A DNA stretch of 64,000 nt, taken from Pseudodesulfovibrio hydrargyri. GTDB lineage: Bacteria; Desulfobacterota; Desulfovibrionia; Desulfovibrionales; Desulfovibrionaceae. Both the position numbers and the translations under genes were made by a program. Location: positions 744,001-808,000 of the forward strand of contig NZ_LKAQ01000001.1 of the NCBI RefSeq assembly GCF_001874525.1. Reading direction: 5' to 3'. The notes beneath the pieces are model-generated. The model searched no databases. It saw only the letters and a list, made by a program, of their open reading frames with translations, and was not told the origin of the DNA. Below are positions 36,624 through 46,643 of the stretch, in pieces (position 1 is the first letter of the stretch; each line of letters begins with the position of its first letter).

Positions 36624-38693
36624 CTATCCGGCGGACTCATCCGCCTCGCACAGGGCGATCTCCGCAGCCTCCTCCATGGTCGAGACATAGCGGATGTCCA
36701 GCCCCTCGACCACCTCGTCCTCCACGGATTTGACTGCCGCCTCGCACCCCTGCGGCAGGATGACCACGGGTATGCCCGCGCTCCGGGCGGCCATGAGCTT
36801 CTCGCGGATGCCGCCCACGGGCAGGACCTCGCCGAGCAGCGACAATTCGCCGGTGGAAGCCACGTCCTGGCGCGCCGGCCGTCCGGTGAGCAGGGAGAGC
36901 AGCGCGATGGTGATGGCCACGCCCGCACTCGGCCCCTCCTTGGAGACCGCGCCCGCCGGGATGTGCACGTGGATGTCCGAGGCGGCGTAGAACTCCGGGT
37001 CGATGCCGAACCCGTCCGCGTGGCTGCGGCAGAAGCTCAGAGCGGTCTGGGCCGACTCGCGCAGGACCTCGCCCAGAGAGCCGGTCAGGATGAGCTGCTT
37101 GGAGCCGCGCATGCGGGCCGCCTCGATGAAGATGATCTCGCCGCCGATCTCGGTCCAGACCAGGCTGGTGGCCAGGCCGACCCGGGGCTTGGCCTGGGCA
37201 GGGGTGGAGGTGTACGGCGGCGCGCCGAGCAATTCCTGCAACATGGCCTCGTCCACGACCACCTTGCCCAACCCCTCGGACAAAACCCGCTTGGCCAGCT
37301 TGCGGCACAGGGAGGCGACCTGCTGCCGGAGCTTGCGCAACCCGGATTCGCGGGCATACCCCTTGATCAGCAGGGCCACGGTCTCGCCTGGAATGGTCAC
37401 CAGCCTGTCGTCCAGCCCGTGTTGGGCCATGACCTCGGGAATGAGGTAGCGGGTTGCAATCTGCAACTTCTCCCCGGGCGTGTAGCTCGGGAACTCGATG
37501 ACCTCGAGGCGGTCGCGCAGCGGGGCCGGAAGGCGCTCCACCCCGTTGGCCGTGCAGATGAACAGGGCGGCCGACAGGTCGAACGGCAGGCCGAGGTAAT
37601 GGTCCACGAAGGCGGAGTTCTGCTCCGCGTCGAGCATCTCGAGCAGGACCGAGACGGCGTCGCCCTGAAAGTCCTGGACCGCCTTGTCCACCTCGTCGAG
37701 CATGATCACCGGGTTGCGGGTGCCGACCTTGCGGAGGCCCTGGATGATCCGGCCGGGCATGGCTCCCACGTAGGTCCGCCGGTGCCCGCGCAGCTCGGCC
37801 TCGTCGCGCAGCCCGGCCAGGGACAGGCGCATGAACTTGCGCCCCAGCGCCTCGGCGATGGCCTTGCCGATGGAGGTCTTGCCCATGCCCGGAGGGCCGG
37901 TGAAACAGAGCACGAAGCCCCGCAGGTGCTGCGCCCGGAGACTCTGCTCCCACAATTCGGCCACGTGCCGGCGCAGCTTGGTCAGGTTGACCGGCTTGCC
38001 CAGGTACTGGTCCGCGCCCCGGCGCATGGCGTCCACGGCCGTCTTCACCGTTGCATATCCGGTGATCATGATGACCTTGGTGTCGGGCCACCGCTTGCGC
38101 AGGACCTGGAGCAGCTCCATGCCGTCCATACCCTCCATCTTGAGGTCCGAGACCACGATGTTGGCCGGTTCGCGCTCCATGGCCGCAACCGCCTCGAGCC
38201 CGTTGCCCACGGCCTCCACCTCGTAGCCGTCGGCCTGGAAAACGATGGTCAGGTTCTCGCGGGCGATGAGTTCGTCGTCCACCAGCAGGATGCGCGGATT
38301 GCGCCGGGAGCAGAGGCTCTTGACGGCCAGAAACTCGAGGATGCGGTCCTTGACCCGTTGCAATCCGTAATGGCGGGCGTCGAGGACCTCCTCGGCCCGG
38401 ATGATGTCCAGATTGTCGCGGGTGGCCGTGTTCCACGGCAGCGAGAGGATGACTTCCAAAAAATTCAAACTGATGGCGTACTCAGGCGAGGCCGGGTCCA
38501 GGTTGTCCATGCGCTCGCATTCGGCCCGGGCGGTGTCCAGAATCTCCGGCGGCAGCCCGGCGGATTCGACCTGCTCGCGCAGGGAGTCGTGAGCCGGTGT
38601 GGGGGGCGGCGAGGGCCGCGCCGCAGGCGTTTCCACCGGTGCGGACGCCACTTCGCCGGGAATGGAAGACCTTCGTTTGCCGAACCAACCCAT
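36624..38693 (-). CDS. Lon-family protease with an inserted receiver domain
   Basis: A 689-residue ATP-dependent protease. A disordered Pro-rich N-terminus (10-36) precedes the Lon linker (about 45-125, [34 protein letters not shown]). Then comes a full receiver domain (134-250; DD139-140, phospho-acceptor Asp183, Lys233). Next is the AAA+ module (Walker A GPPGMGKT 266-273, Walker B MLDEVDK) and the S16 protease domain with the catalytic Ser589 (KEGPSAG) and Lys632 (GGIREKL). The Lon N-terminal substrate-binding domain is missing. Proteolysis therefore looks controllable by phosphorylation, probably by the adjacent kinase. Confidence 0.93.
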   Translation of the reverse strand: MGWFGKRRSSIPGEVASAPVETPAARPSPPPTPAHDSLREQVESAGLPPEILDTARAECERMDNLDPASPEYAISLNFLEVILSLPWNTATRDNLDIIRAEEVLDARHYGLQRVKDRILEFLAVKSLCSRRNPRILLVDDELIARENLTIVFQADGYEVEAVGNGLEAVAAMEREPANIVVSDLKMEGMDGMELLQVLRKRWPDTKVIMITGYATVKTAVDAMRRGADQYLGKPVNLTKLRRHVAELWEQSLRAQHLRGFVLCFTGPPGMGKTSIGKAIAEALGRKFMRLSLAGLRDEAELRGHRRTYVGAMPGRIIQGLRKVGTRNPVIMLDEVDKAVQDFQGDAVSVLLEMLDAEQNSAFVDHYLGLPFDLSAALFICTANGVERLPAPLRDRLEVIEFPSYTPGEKLQIATRYLIPEVMAQHGLDDRLVTIPGETVALLIKGYARESGLRKLRQQVASLCRKLAKRVLSEGLGKVVVDEAMLQELLGAPPYTSTPAQAKPRVGLATSLVWTEIGGEIIFIEAARMRGSKQLILTGSLGEVLRESAQTALSFCRSHADGFGIDPEFYAASDIHVHIPAGAVSKEGPSAGVAITIALLSLLTGRPARQDVASTGELSLLGEVLPVGGIREKLMAARSAGIPVVILPQGCEAAVKSVEDEVVEGLDIRYVSTMEEAAEIALCEADESAG

Positions 38694-39255
38694 GGCGTCG
38701 CCTCCTGCTGACCTGCTTAAAGGAAATACATCCCCTTTTCACAAGCGTTGAAGTCATATTACCCTATTATAGTTATCTATCACGCAATTTTGGAGTTGTT
38801 AAGGTTGCAATGCGCAACATCGGCCTTTTTCGTCCCGACCGTGCCCGGCCCGTCTTTTTTCCACGTCGCATCTTCTTCAAAAATGCGACATAACCATGCG
38901 TTATACCAGATTTTCAAATATCCCCCCGGACAACACCGCATTCCCCCCCACAGAGATTATCCTCGCCCTTTAGTTACCCCGATCATCGTTTCTCTTGGCG
39001 GAACGACACACCGTTGCAAACTGCATCACAACCGAAAACCGCAGAATCACGCCACACAGCCATACATCGTCCCGAGAACAAGGCGTCAGCGTTGCGTATC
39101 GCATCACACTGAGTGCCACTACAAGGTTTGATTTTTCATTAATCATTATTTTTCAAGGCGTTAACACACATGACCGTCTTGGCATGTGTTTTGATTCACA
39201 AGCCAGCAGACAGGGGCGAAAAGCAATCTCCAAACCTGCAGCAAGGAGTTGAGAA
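38694..39255. other. 562-base intergenic region, comparatively AT-rich
   Basis: Holds the leftward promoter region of the receiver-Lon gene (TATAAT on the minus strand at 38766-38771, no convincing -35) and the rightward leader of the Usp-like gene. No reading frame with coding character, no known RNA and no strong hairpin was seen. Its base composition is clearly lower in GC than that of the flanking genes. Confidence 0.6.
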
Positions 39256-39876
39256 ATGGCCCTCTTCAATTCGGTCAAGAGAATGGTGGACAAGCATTAT
39301 GCGGCCCAGGCCGCGGCGAACTGTAACACATGCAGCGTGGGCACGTGGGTCGTCTGCCATGAAAATCATTTATTGGAGAAATCGGGAGGTTCTTCGATGA
39401 AGACTTTTTTCAAGCGTATCTCCGGAAACCATAGCCAAACCGTCATCCCCGCACCTGCCGCCGCCACGGCAGCCGCTTCGGCCGCCGCCGATTGCGTCTG
39501 CAATGAAAGGCAGCAGTGCAAGATTCTCATCGTCTGCAAGGGCCAGGAATTTTCCCGTGGCATCGCGGACTACGCGGTGGACATGGCCTGCAAGACCCGC
39601 AGTTCCCTGGTGGCCCTGAACATCGACGAATCGGGCAAGGACTTCGACGGGTTCCGCAGCCAGGCGCAGCGCAACATCGAATACTTCAACGCCAGGGCGG
39701 CCGACGCGGGCCTGGCCTTCAGCCACGAAATCCAGCAGGGGGACGAGAACGCCATCGTCGCCCGCATGCATGAGAAGGACCCGAGCTTCCGTTACGTCAT
39801 GGACGACTCCGCAGCCGTCTGCAAGAACAGGAGAAGCATCCCCGTGTACACCCGAGCTACGTTGCGGGCGAAATAA
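39256..39876 (+). CDS. Universal-stress-protein-like protein with two possible starts
   Basis: The 206-residue product has a Usp-like domain from about residue 86 (CKILIVCKGQEFSRGIADYAVDMACKT, then LVALNIDE). The C-terminus lacks the G-2x-G-9x-G(S/T) ATP motif of classical Usp proteins. The first 47 residues contain a Cys pair (CNTCSVG); an Ala-rich linker with CVC follows. Both the first ATG (AAGGAG, 7 bases) and an in-frame ATG at 39397 (GGGAGG, 8 bases) have strong ribosome-binding sites, so two isoforms are possible. It precedes an SLC13 permease gene by 43 bases and may regulate it. Confidence 0.65.
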   Translation: MALFNSVKRMVDKHYAAQAAANCNTCSVGTWVVCHENHLLEKSGGSSMKTFFKRISGNHSQTVIPAPAAATAAASAAADCVCNERQQCKILIVCKGQEFSRGIADYAVDMACKTRSSLVALNIDESGKDFDGFRSQAQRNIEYFNARAADAGLAFSHEIQQGDENAIVARMHEKDPSFRYVMDDSAAVCKNRRSIPVYTRATLRAK

Positions 39877-39919
39877 GACGCCCGCAACGTAGAAAACTCA
39901 CGTTTCCCAAGGACGCACA

Positions 39920-41719
39920 ATGACCCCAGAGATCATAACGGTTCTGGCCGTTCTCGTATTCGCCGTACTCCTCTTCATCTTCGAATGGGTCCGGGTTGAC
40001 GTGGTCGGCATCATCATGATGGTGCTTCTGCCCCTGCTTGGCCTGGTCACGCCGAAACAGGCCATCAGCGGGCTGAGCAGCAACGCCGTCGTTTCCATCA
40101 TCGCCGTCATCATCATCGGCGCCGGACTGGACAAGACCGGCGTCATGAACTCCATGGCCCGAGTCATCCTGCGCTTCGCCGGAAAGAGCGAATCGCGGAT
40201 CATGACGCTCATAGCGGGCACCGTGGCCATCATATCCGGCTTCATGCAGAACATCGGGGCCGCGGCCCTGTTCCTGCCCGCGGCCAAGCGCATCGGCAAC
40301 CAGACCGGCGTGCCCGTCGGCCGCCTGCTCATGCCCATGGGCTTCTGCGCCATCATCGGCGGCTGCCTGACCCTGGTCGGGTCCAGCCCGCTCATCCTGC
40401 TCAACGACCTGATGGTCGTGGGCGGCAAGAAGTACGACGCGTTCGGCCTGTTCAGCGTGACCCCCGTGGGCCTGCTGCTCATCGCCGCCGCGCTGCTCTA
40501 CTTCATCCTGCTCGGACGGTTCATCCTGCCCGCCCGGTCCGACGAGGAGAGCTCCGGCCCCATGTCCTCGATCCTGACCGGCACCTACAACAACGTCGGT
40601 TCCCTGTTCGAGCTGGCCGTGCCCGCGGACTGGACCAACGACGCCCCGCTCAAGTCCCTGGACCTGCGGCCCATCTACTTCTGCACCCTGGTGGCCATCT
40701 GCCGCGAGAACGGCAAGCAGCACATCTTCGCCCCCCTGCCGGACGAGACCATCCGGCCGGGCGACGAGATCGTGGTCGTGGGCCCGCAGGAGTTCGTGGA
40801 GCACATGGCCGAGGACCTCGGCTGGGAGCTGCGGCCCGAACTGACCACCTTCGCCGAGGAACTGTCCCCGAACAACGCGGGCATCATGGAGGGCATCGTC
40901 ACCCCCCGCTCCGAGTTCATGGGCAAGACCATCGCCGAGCTGCGCATCCGCGAACGGTTCCAGGTCTCTCCCCTGGCCATCTTCCGGGGCGACAAGATCT
41001 TCGTCAGCGGATTGTCCGACATCATCATCGAGTCCGGCGACGCCCTGCTCCTGCACGGCCGCTGGGAGATGTTCCACATGCTCAAGGGACTGCCCGACCT
41101 GGTCTTCACCGAGACGGTCAAGGGCGAACTGCTGCGCACGGACAAGGCCAAGATCGCGCTCATGTGGCTGGCCGTGTCCCTGGTCATGATCCTCGGCTTC
41201 CACGTGCAGCTGTCCATCGCGCTTCTGACCGGCGCGCTCGGCATGGTCCTGACCAAGGTCCTGACAATCGACGAGGCCTACCAGTCCGTGGACTGGATGA
41301 CCGTGTTCCTGCTCGGCGGGCTCATTCCGCTGGGCATGGCCTTCGAGAACACCGGCGCGGCCAAGTTCATCGCGGACACCATCATGGCCGCCCTGGGCAC
41401 GCCGTCCGCCCTGGTCCTGCTCACCGTCATCGGCATCCTGACCTCCTTCTTCACCCTGGTGGCCTCCAACGTGGGCGCCACCGTGCTCCTGGTCCCGCTG
41501 TCCATGAACATGGCGCTCAACGCGGGCGTGGACCCCAGGGTGGCCGCCCTGACCGTGGCCGTGGCAGCGTCCAACACCTTTGTCCTGCCCACCCACCAGG
41601 TCAACGCGCTGATCATGCGCCCGGGCGGATACCGCACCATCGACTACGTCAAAAGCGGGGCCGGGATGACCGTGCTTTACATGGTTGTCATGATATCCGC
41701 CTTGATGCTATTCTACTGA
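39920..41719 (+). CDS. SLC13/DASS-family anion permease with two TrkA-C domains
   Basis: Inner-membrane sodium-coupled transporter of 599 residues. Two halves of five or six helices flank a cytoplasmic insert (about 210-410) with two TrkA-C (RCK-C) ligand-binding domains (ETIRPGDEIVVVGPQEFVE; DIIIESGDALLLHG). Signature segments: TLVGSSPLILLND in the first half and ASNVGATVLLVPLS / AASNTFVLPTHQVN in the second. Members carry sulfate, citrate or dicarboxylates; sulfate is attractive in a sulfate reducer but is not proven. It is behind the Usp-like gene and has a strong terminator. Confidence 0.9.
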   Translation: MTPEIITVLAVLVFAVLLFIFEWVRVDVVGIIMMVLLPLLGLVTPKQAISGLSSNAVVSIIAVIIIGAGLDKTGVMNSMARVILRFAGKSESRIMTLIAGTVAIISGFMQNIGAAALFLPAAKRIGNQTGVPVGRLLMPMGFCAIIGGCLTLVGSSPLILLNDLMVVGGKKYDAFGLFSVTPVGLLLIAAALLYFILLGRFILPARSDEESSGPMSSILTGTYNNVGSLFELAVPADWTNDAPLKSLDLRPIYFCTLVAICRENGKQHIFAPLPDETIRPGDEIVVVGPQEFVEHMAEDLGWELRPELTTFAEELSPNNAGIMEGIVTPRSEFMGKTIAELRIRERFQVSPLAIFRGDKIFVSGLSDIIIESGDALLLHGRWEMFHMLKGLPDLVFTETVKGELLRTDKAKIALMWLAVSLVMILGFHVQLSIALLTGALGMVLTKVLTIDEAYQSVDWMTVFLLGGLIPLGMAFENTGAAKFIADTIMAALGTPSALVLLTVIGILTSFFTLVASNVGATVLLVPLSMNMALNAGVDPRVAALTVAVAASNTFVLPTHQVNALIMRPGGYRTIDYVKSGAGMTVLYMVVMISALMLFY

Positions 41720-41728
41720 TCGCCGACG

Positions 41729-41760
41729 GGGCGCCGGTAGTCGTTACCGGCGCCCTTTTT
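41729..41760 (+). terminator. Intrinsic terminator after the SLC13 permease
   Basis: Perfect 11-bp stem GGGCGCCGGTA / TACCGGCGCCC, 5-base loop, then TTTTT; 9 bases past the stop codon. Confidence 0.93.
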
Positions 41761-41902
41761 GTGGCAATTGAGGATCCACGAACTGTAACTCACAGCCCGC
41801 CAAGGATTTTTCAACGACGTTGCGCCTCGACCCAACGACGGATTGTTGTCCGCCGCCATGGTTGTTCGTGGCGTTTTCGTCGTATTAAAGGAGAGAAACT
41901 GA

Positions 41903-43525
41903 ATGAAGCCATCGTTGTCGAAAACCTTTGTCGAAACGTTCCTCGGGAACGCTCCCTCATGGTACAAGCTGACCATCATCGCCTTTCTCGTGCTCAACCC
42001 CGTGCTCATCCTCACGGTCGGAAAATTCGTCGCCGGATGGGCGCTCATCGCCGAATTCATCTTCACCCTGGCCATGGCGCTGAAGTGCTACCCGCTGCCC
42101 GCGGGCGGCCTGTTGGCGCTGGAAGCCGTGATCATGGGCATGACCTCGAGCGAAACCGTGTACCACGAGGCGCTGAAGAACTTCGAAGTCATCCTGCTGC
42201 TGATCTTCATGGTCGCGGGCATCTACTTCATGAAGGACTTTTTGCAGTTCACCTTCACCCGCATCCTGGTGCGCGTGCGCTCCAAGAAGGTCATCGCCCT
42301 GCTCTTCTGTCTGGCCGGCGCGGTTCTGTCCGCCTTCCTGGACGCCCTGACCGTGACCGCGGTCATCATGGCCGTGGCCTTCGGCTTCTACAACGTCTAC
42401 CACCGCTTCGCTTCCGGCAAGGGCGCGGCCGACAGCCACGACCTGGTCAACGACGAAAGCGTCAAGGAGACCACCCGCGCGGAACTGCTCGAGTTCCGAG
42501 GCTTCTTGCGCAACCTGATGATGCACGGCGCGGTCGGCACCGCGCTCGGCGGCGTGTGCACCCTGGTGGGCGAGCCGCAAAACCTGCTTGTGGGCGGCGA
42601 GATGGGCTGGCACTTCATCCCGTTCTTCCTGCACGCCATGCCCGTGACCATGCCGGTCCTGGTCATCGGCCTGCTGACCTGCCTGGCCGTGGAGCAGTTC
42701 CACATCTTCGGCTACGGTTTCCAGATGCCCGGCAACATCCGCTCCTTCCTGCTGGAAACCGCCGTGCAGATGGAACAGGAGCAAGGCCAGAAGGGCAAAC
42801 TCAAGCTGATCATCCAGGCCTGCACCGGCCTGTGGCTGGTCCTGGCCCTGGCCTTCCACCTGGCCGCCGTCGGCCTCATCGGCCTGTCGGTCATCATCCT
42901 GCTGACCTCCCTGACCGGCATCACCGAGGAACATCAGCTCGGCCACGCCTTTGAGGAAGCCCTGCCCTTCACCGCCCTGCTGGTGGTCTTCTTCTCCGTG
43001 GTCGCGGTCATCCACTCCCAGGAGCTGTTCGCCCCGATCATCGAGTTCGTGCTGAGCCTGAAGGGCCAGGACCAGCTGGCGGCCTACTACGTCGCCAACG
43101 GCCTGCTCTCCTCCATCTCGGACAACGTCTTCGTGGCCACGGTCTACATCTCCGAGACCAAGCTGCACTTCGTCCACGTGCTGGGCGCCATCCCCGACAT
43201 CGGCATGACCGGCCAGGCGCTGATGGACAAGATGACGGACCCCCACATCGCCCGGGCCGACGTGCTCGCCACCCTCCCGCAGAACGCGGCAACCATGGTC
43301 AAGGAGACCATGGAGCACTTCGACAAGCTGGCCGTGGCCATCAACACCGGAACCAACATCCCGTCCGTGGCCACCCCCAACGGCCAGGCGGCCTTCCTGT
43401 TCCTGCTGACCAGCGCGCTCGCCCCGATCATCCGCCTGTCCTACGGAAGAATGGTCATGCTGGCCCTGCCGTACACCATCACCATGTCCATCACCGGCCT
43501 GTTCGCCGTGTACGCCTTCCTCTAG
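41903..43525 (+). CDS. nhaB: Na+/H+ antiporter NhaB
   Basis: Sodium-extruding antiporter of the inner membrane, 540 residues, about 12 helices. The sequence follows gammaproteobacterial NhaB closely: [59 protein letters not shown] block and [19 protein letters not shown]. Relative to E. coli NhaB there is an extra stretch of about 40 residues after [17 protein letters not shown] lies 8 bases upstream of the ATG. It follows its own leader after a terminator, so is independently expressed. It fits a marine or brackish lifestyle. Confidence 0.96.
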   Translation: MKPSLSKTFVETFLGNAPSWYKLTIIAFLVLNPVLILTVGKFVAGWALIAEFIFTLAMALKCYPLPAGGLLALEAVIMGMTSSETVYHEALKNFEVILLLIFMVAGIYFMKDFLQFTFTRILVRVRSKKVIALLFCLAGAVLSAFLDALTVTAVIMAVAFGFYNVYHRFASGKGAADSHDLVNDESVKETTRAELLEFRGFLRNLMMHGAVGTALGGVCTLVGEPQNLLVGGEMGWHFIPFFLHAMPVTMPVLVIGLLTCLAVEQFHIFGYGFQMPGNIRSFLLETAVQMEQEQGQKGKLKLIIQACTGLWLVLALAFHLAAVGLIGLSVIILLTSLTGITEEHQLGHAFEEALPFTALLVVFFSVVAVIHSQELFAPIIEFVLSLKGQDQLAAYYVANGLLSSISDNVFVATVYISETKLHFVHVLGAIPDIGMTGQALMDKMTDPHIARADVLATLPQNAATMVKETMEHFDKLAVAINTGTNIPSVATPNGQAAFLFLLTSALAPIIRLSYGRMVMLALPYTITMSITGLFAVYAFL

Positions 43526-43554
43526 GTTCCCAAAGGCGCGGCCTTCAACAACGC

Positions 43555-43586
43555 AAGGGCTCCCGAGATCGTCTCGGGAGCCCTTT
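43555..43586. terminator. Intrinsic terminator between nhaB and mgsA
   Basis: Stem AAGGGCTCCCGAGA / TCTCGGGAGCCCTT, TCG loop, then TT. It serves the rightward nhaB transcript and may also stop the leftward mgsA transcript. Confidence 0.85.
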
Positions 43587-43628
43587 TCACGTCCTTGCCC
43601 GGCGGTTCGGGCTGCCGGGCGGCACCCT

Positions 43629-44096
43629 CTACGGTTTCAGCTCGCGGTCGGCGTATTCGAAATAGCGCCCGCGTTTGATGCAGAACTCGTGGTCGAAGAA
43701 GGTCGACGAGATCAGGAACTCGGCCGAGGAGCGGTTGGAGGCCGTGGGAATGTTGTAGAGCACGGCCAGGCGCAGCAACGCCTTGACGTCCACGTCGTGC
43801 GGCTGGGGCTCCATGGGGTCCCAGAAAAAGAACAGAACGTCCACCTCGCCGTTGCTGATCATGGCCCCAAGCTGCTGGTCCCCGCCCAGGGGGCCGGATT
43901 TGAGCCGCCGAACGCGCTTGTGTTCCGCGCCGGCATCCTCGTTCTCGGCCAGGAGATCCTCCACCAGCCGCCCGGTGGTCCCGGTGGCGACCAGGCGGTG
44001 CGGGGCCAGGGCCTCGCGGTTGCAGTCGATGAAATCGAGCAATTCTTCCTTGCAGTTGTCGTGGGCGACCACCGCAATATTCTTGATCCTGTCCAT
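43629..44096 (-). CDS. mgsA: Methylglyoxal synthase
   Basis: Converts dihydroxyacetone phosphate to methylglyoxal and phosphate, a bypass used under phosphate limitation or sugar-phosphate stress. The 155 residues match the family: VAHDNCKEELLDFI, ATGTTGRLVEDLL, SGPLGGDQQLGAMI (with the catalytic Asp), FFFWDPMEPQPHDVDVKALLR and YNIPTASNRSSAEFLIS. The start is at MDRIKN behind GGAGA; upstream in-frame sequence has no family similarity. Monocistronic. Confidence 0.95.
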   Translation of the reverse strand: MDRIKNIAVVAHDNCKEELLDFIDCNREALAPHRLVATGTTGRLVEDLLAENEDAGAEHKRVRRLKSGPLGGDQQLGAMISNGEVDVLFFFWDPMEPQPHDVDVKALLRLAVLYNIPTASNRSSAEFLISSTFFDHEFCIKRGRYFEYADRELKP

Positions 44097-44360
44097 GTAT
44101 TCTCCGGGCTTGAAGTTGTCGGCCGCGCACACGGCCGCCATCCGTTCAATACCATCCGCCGGGGGCGGGAACAAGCCGGAGCGAGCCCCCAAAAGATAGG
44201 CCCGATTTTCCCCGAACCGTCTTGACGCGGACCGGGAGCGCAGTTACCCTTTGGGCTATCAATGTATACCACGCGTATGAACATCTGACACAACGTAACA
44301 ACAATGTCGCAACGGACCGCATGCCGGCTGTCCGCAACAGCGATGCAAAGGAGAAACACC

Positions 44361-44894
44361 ATGGCTACCAAGGAAGAACGTCGTGAGAAAGTCGTCGAAG
44401 TATTGAACCAGGCCCGGTCCATGGAACTGCAGGCCATCCACCTGTACATGAACCAGCACTACAACCTGGACGACATGGACTACGGCGAACTGGCCTCCAA
44501 CATGAAGCTCATCGCCATCGACGAGATGCGCCACGCCGAGCAGTTCGCGGAGCGTATCAAGGAACTGGGCGGCGAACCCACGGACAAGAAGTCCAAGAAG
44601 GTGGAACGGGGCCAGAAGATCGAGGTCATCTACACCTACGACTCCACCGAGGAAGACGACACCATCGACGCCTACAACCAGTTCCTGCTGGTCTGTCGCG
44701 AAAACGGCGACTCCATCAGCGAGAAACTGTTCGAGACCATCATCGACGAGGAACAGGCCCACTTCAACTACTTCGATGCGATCAAGGGACACATCGAAAA
44801 GCTGGGCAACACCTTCCTGTCCCGCATCGCCGGCACCCCCTCGTCCACCGGCCTGGCCGACCAGGGCTTTGTCATCAACGCCCAGAACGCCTAG
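44361..44894 (+). CDS. bfr: Bacterioferritin (Desulfovibrio type)
   Basis: Iron-storage 24-mer subunit, 177 residues. Ferroxidase ligands are visible in SMELQAIHLYM, DEMRHAEQF and DEEQAHFNY. The sequence follows the Desulfovibrio desulfuricans bacterioferritin known to bind iron-coproporphyrin III (MNQHYNLDDMDYGELASNMKLIAIDEMRHAE; AGTPSSTG near the end). The ATG 10 bases after AAGGAG is the natural start; an in-frame ATG 57 bases upstream adds non-homologous sequence. No Fur box was identified in the short upstream region shared with mgsA. A perfect palindromic terminator follows. Confidence 0.96.
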   Translation: MATKEERREKVVEVLNQARSMELQAIHLYMNQHYNLDDMDYGELASNMKLIAIDEMRHAEQFAERIKELGGEPTDKKSKKVERGQKIEVIYTYDSTEEDDTIDAYNQFLLVCRENGDSISEKLFETIIDEEQAHFNYFDAIKGHIEKLGNTFLSRIAGTPSSTGLADQGFVINAQNA

Positions 44895-44921
44895 AACCGC
44901 GCCCTCCCTCAGCGCATGAAA

Positions 44922-44955
44922 AAAGGCCCGGCCAGTGTACACTGGCCGGGCCTTT
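44922..44955. terminator. Bidirectional terminator between bfr and the aldehyde dehydrogenase gene
   Basis: Perfect 34-bp palindrome with arms AAAGGCCCGGCCAGTGT and its complement, flanked by A-run on the left and TTT on the right. Convergent genes end on both sides. Confidence 0.92.
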
Positions 44956-44976
44956 CCGTTTGATTGCGCGTAAAAG

Positions 44977-46341
44977 CTAGTCGCGGATGACCGACTTGAT
45001 GTTCACGAATTCGCGGATGCCGAAGGCGGACAGTTCGCGGCCGAAGCCGGAGCGGCGGATGCCGCCGAACGGCATGAGCGGGTCGCTGCGGACCAGGCCG
45101 TTGACCACCACCTCGCCCGCCTCGATGCGCCGGGCCAGCTCCAGGCCGTGCGCGCCGTCCCCGGTCCAGACCGAGCCGCCCAGGCCAAACGGGGTGTCGT
45201 TTGCCATGGCCACGGCCTGTTCCTCGTCCTTGGCCCGGAAGACCAGGGCCACGGGGCCGAAAAACTCCTCGCGGCAGACCTCGGCGTCAAAGGGCGCATC
45301 CGCGATGATGGTCAGGGGATAGAAGGCTCCCTCGCCCTCGGGCAGGACCCCGCCCTTGACGATTCTGCCGCCCTCGGCCGCGCAGCGCTCCACCTGGCGT
45401 TGCAGTTCGGCGCGCAGGCCGGTGGAGGACATGGGCCCGACCACGGTGTCCTTGTCCATGGGGTCGCCCATTTTGAGGGCGTCCATCTCCCGGCCCAGGG
45501 CGGCCAGAAAGTCGTCGTAGACCGCGTCCGCCACGATGAACCGCTTGGCCGCGATGCAGGTCTGGCCCGCGTTGGCGCAGCGGGACATGGCCCCGACCTT
45601 GGCCGCCTTGTCGATGTCCGCGTCGGCCAGGACCACGAACGGATCGCTGCCGCCCAGCTCCATGACGCACTTCTTGAGCCGGGCGCCGGCAGCGGCCGCG
45701 ACCTTGCTCCCGGCCCCCTCGCTGCCGGTCAGGCTCACGCCGATGACCGAGTCGGCGTCGAGCACGGACTCCACCTGGCGCGCCCCGATGAGCAGGGTGC
45801 GAAAGACGTTGTCCGGGAACGCGGACTCGCGGAAGGCGGATTCGATGGCCAGGGCGCACTGGGGCACGTTGGAGGCGTGCTTCAGGACCACGGTGTTGCC
45901 GGCCATGAGCGAGGGCGCGGCCACGCGCAGAACCTGCCAGAAGGGGAAATTCCACGGCATGACCGCGAGCACCGTGCCCATGGGGGCGAAGTCCACATAG
46001 GCCTCCTGCCCGCAACCGGCCACCGGCTCGGGGGTCAGCATGGCCTCGCCGTTTTTGGCGTAGAACTCGCACACGCCCGCGCACTTGAGGACCTCGGCCC
46101 GGCCGAAGCTCACGGGCTTGCCCATCTCCTCGGCCATGATCGCGGCGAACTCGTCCGCCCGCGCCTTGAGCACTTCGGCCAGGCTGAGCAGGCACTCGGC
46201 CCGGTGGGCGAAATCGGTGTTCTTCCAGGACGCATATCCTTGGGCCACCGCGCGAACGGCTTCGGCGGTCTGCTCGGGGGTGAATTCGTCGAACTGCTTC
46301 GTGACCTTGCCGGTCAACGGATTGAGACTCTGCAGAGGCAT
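44977..46341 (-). CDS. NAD(P)-dependent succinate-semialdehyde-type aldehyde dehydrogenase
   Basis: Oxidises an aldehyde, probably succinate semialdehyde, to the acid. The 454-residue protein has MPWNFPFWQVLRVAAPSLMAGN, VSLTGSEGAG, the general base Glu in MELGGSDPF, catalytic Cys in NAGQTCIAAKRF and EEFFGPVALVF. It is shorter at the N-terminus than GabD and closest in style to Sad/YneI. Start at MPLQSLNP behind GGAG; ten upstream in-frame residues have no ribosome-binding support. No partner gene is adjacent. Confidence 0.92.
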   Translation of the reverse strand: MPLQSLNPLTGKVTKQFDEFTPEQTAEAVRAVAQGYASWKNTDFAHRAECLLSLAEVLKARADEFAAIMAEEMGKPVSFGRAEVLKCAGVCEFYAKNGEAMLTPEPVAGCGQEAYVDFAPMGTVLAVMPWNFPFWQVLRVAAPSLMAGNTVVLKHASNVPQCALAIESAFRESAFPDNVFRTLLIGARQVESVLDADSVIGVSLTGSEGAGSKVAAAAGARLKKCVMELGGSDPFVVLADADIDKAAKVGAMSRCANAGQTCIAAKRFIVADAVYDDFLAALGREMDALKMGDPMDKDTVVGPMSSTGLRAELQRQVERCAAEGGRIVKGGVLPEGEGAFYPLTIIADAPFDAEVCREEFFGPVALVFRAKDEEQAVAMANDTPFGLGGSVWTGDGAHGLELARRIEAGEVVVNGLVRSDPLMPFGGIRRSGFGRELSAFGIREFVNIKSVIRD

Positions 46342-46643
46342 TTTTTTCTCCGGAAAAAAGGGGTGAAACACTCCGGAACCGGCCTGGGGAGTGCGGTAAC
46401 CGGTTTCCGATCAAGCGGGATGCGCCGGGCCAAACGGCCGGTCCGGCGCATTTTCCGGGCTTAAGCCAGAATCCCCGGGTTGTCCAGCATCAAGTCCGCA
46501 CGGGCATGATCCCCGGACGGGCCCGTTCGGCGCGAGACGGCCTCCGCCGCCATTTGGGCTGGACAAACGGGTCGGATTCGTTGAACCTGTAACCGCTTAG
46601 ATTCCAATGCCCGAAGGGCGAACCAGGCAGACAAGGACCTCCC

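Noticed and set aside
39180..39195. Sigma-54-like element TGGCATG...TTGAT before the Usp-like gene
   Set aside because: The -24 part fits but the invariant -12 GC is GA, so I do not call a promoter.
41761..41902. Possible sodium riboswitch before nhaB
   Set aside because: The leader has repeated CAACGAC words but I could not find the conserved elements of a known ion-sensing RNA.
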